Source: Planctomycetota bacterium (GTDB taxonomy: Bacteria; Planctomycetota; Phycisphaerae; Sedimentisphaerales; SM23-30). Taken from it: DNA of 6,358 nucleotides. Below are positions 5,413-6,358 of this stretch, piece after piece (within the stretch, counting starts at the first letter, position 1; each line of letters opens with the position of its first letter). The stretch is taken from contig JAKJEP010000023.1 in the NCBI GenBank assembly GCA_022705365.1, positions 1-6,358 on the forward strand, read 5' to 3'. A program made the position numbers and the translations under genes. The notes below the pieces were generated by a model. It was not told the DNA's origin and made no database searches. It was given only the letters and a program-made list of their open reading frames with translations.

Positions 5413-6358
5413 TTAGTCGTTCTGTGCAATCCACTTACGAACCAGTTTCGTAGCCATTTCCGGCGAGGTCTTCACCATTTCCCGGATCTGTTCCAGCACC
5501 TGATGGGACCGGATCTCATCATCCCCCAGCTCAAATCCCTCCAGCAGGCCATTGGCATCCGTCGCCTCGGCAATATTGCTTTCCTCCACGCTCAGCACAT
5601 CCAGCGGCTTGGGGCCGGCTATCATCGTCGTCGCTTCCTCTTCCGTCATCTCCACCGGGCCGCCCGCCTTGCGGACCATCATCAGGACCATGAACAGCGA
5701 AAGCATCGCCAGCGACGAAATCGCGATATGCTTGCCGTACCGCCCCACCATATTCGCCATGGATTTGCCTTCCGCCTCCGCTGCGGTCTCCGCTGCGCCG
5801 CCGCCAAGACCGTTGCCGCCGCCGGCTTCATACGCGCCCGCCCAGTAGGTATTTACCACTACCAGATTCTCATCCTCCGTCTCGGAAAGTCCCAGCGCCC
5901 GCATCACGTTCTGCTTGATTTTCGGAATCTCCAGTTCCGTGATCGCCTGGATCGCCGTTTCGTCCGGCTTATCCTCCGCGCTCTTTTTCGCTCTCTCCTC
6001 AAAATAACTTTGTGGGATGCTCACCGTCGCCGTGATCGCCTCCACTCCGCCGGGACCGATCTTCTCCACCGTATCGGTCTTGCCCGGAATCACCGTCTTC
6101 TTGGTCAAAGCATCTTCCATTGTCTCTGACTGCGAACTGCCCGCCGTCCCGGAAGAGTCTTCCGCCACATTGGCCATCATGCCCGGCTCAGCGGACTTTT
6201 CCAGATTCTGGCTATTCTGCTCCCGTGTGTTGCTCTCGATTTCCACCGCCAGACTCCCTTCGTCAAGCGGGGCAATCACCGTCTTCTGGACCGTGCTCTT
6301 GGTCAGCCGCGGCTGAACATCCACCTGCACCAGGGCATTGGCGGTCGGAAGCACCGCC
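5413..6358 (-). CDS. fliF: FliF, flagellar MS-ring protein, C-terminal part
   Basis: FliF builds the MS ring in the inner membrane, the base on which the switch and export gate assemble. The visible 315 or so codons are open to the right edge, so the start, first membrane helix and first ring-building domains are missing. A GTG at 6354 is internal, not a start. Counting from that GTG, residues 5-28 look like the first beta-collar strand (ALVQVDVQPRLTKSTV). A Ser/Glu-rich loop follows, then the return strand with KKTVIPGK and GPGGVEAITATVSIP at 85-114, and a helix ending in ENLVVVNTYW at 162-171. A Gly/Ala-rich linker leads to the second membrane helix at about 208-228. The cytoplasmic tail ends with the FliG-binding helix (VLEQIREMVKTSPEMATKLV, 286-305). 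Its TAA stop abuts the fliG ATG directly. Identification rests on this domain order and on the neighbours. Confidence 0.93.
   Translation of the reverse strand, partial: AVLPTANALVQVDVQPRLTKSTVQKTVIAPLDEGSLAVEIESNTREQNSQNLEKSAEPGMMANVAEDSSGTAGSSQSETMEDALTKKTVIPGKTDTVEKIGPGGVEAITATVSIPQSYFEERAKKSAEDKPDETAIQAITELEIPKIKQNVMRALGLSETEDENLVVVNTYWAGAYEAGGGNGLGGGAAETAAEAEGKSMANMVGRYGKHIAISSLAMLSLFMVLMMVRKAGGPVEMTEEEATTMIAGPKPLDVLSVEESNIAEATDANGLLEGFELGDDEIRSHQVLEQIREMVKTSPEMATKLVRKWIAQND

Larger units (their letters stand above)
1..6358 (-). other. flagellar basal-body/export operon (internal segment)
   Basis: Seven genes lie on the minus strand in the order fliF, fliG, fliH, fliI, fliJ, motE-like, fliK. 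The gaps between them are about 0, 12, 19, 15 (or 6), 7 and 17 bases. None is long enough for an obvious promoter plus leader, and I saw no hairpin followed by a T-run on the transcribed strand, so I infer one polycistronic message. The first and last genes run out of the window, so the promoter and terminator lie outside it. The order matches the conserved fliFGHIJ-ylxF-fliK block known from Bacillus and relatives. The plus strand holds only shadow frames. Confidence 0.93.

Noticed and set aside
5389..6129. Long plus-strand frame (246 codons) opposite fliF and the start of fliG
   Set aside because: It spans a gene boundary on the opposite strand, is Arg/His/Leu-rich, and shows no domain or ribosome site. 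It is a shadow of fliF.

Overview
The whole window is one block of flagellar genes, all on the minus strand and packed almost end to end. In transcription order (right to left) they are: the C-terminal part of fliF (MS ring), fliG (rotor switch), fliH (export ATPase regulator), fliI (export ATPase), fliJ (export stalk/chaperone), a membrane-anchored coiled-coil protein of the MotE/FlbB/YlxF type, and the N-terminal part of a probable fliK (hook-length ruler). Gaps run from 0 to about 19 bases. I see no internal promoter, terminator, RNA gene, repeat array or mobile element. fliF enters from the right edge and fliK leaves through the left edge, so this is the middle of a longer operon.

The products work together. 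FliF forms the inner-membrane ring, and its C-terminal tail holds FliG, which receives torque from the stators. FliH, FliI and FliJ form the ATPase complex that feeds substrates to the type III export gate at the centre of that ring. The MotE/FlbB-like protein probably acts at the stator or collar next to the rotor. FliK is exported during hook growth and sets hook length. Catalytic or signature residues are intact in FliI (Walker A and B), FliG (EHPQ motif, charged torque helix) and FliH (GxxxG ladder, PGGC tail), so the locus looks functional.

The organism is a moderately GC-rich bacterium. The order fliF-G-H-I-J-ylxF/motE-fliK is the same as in the Bacillus fla/che operon, and it also fits other phyla. 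The FliF C-terminal half (VSIPQSYFEE segment) and the charged MotE-like protein remind me of Planctomycetota (Phycisphaerae-type) proteins. That is a weak impression from memory, not a result.

I found no undescribed system here. The points worth a second look are small: a probably long FliK ruler, the MotE/FlbB-like gene, an A8 tract inside fliJ, an N-terminal FliH without tryptophan, and several starts without a normal Shine-Dalgarno.
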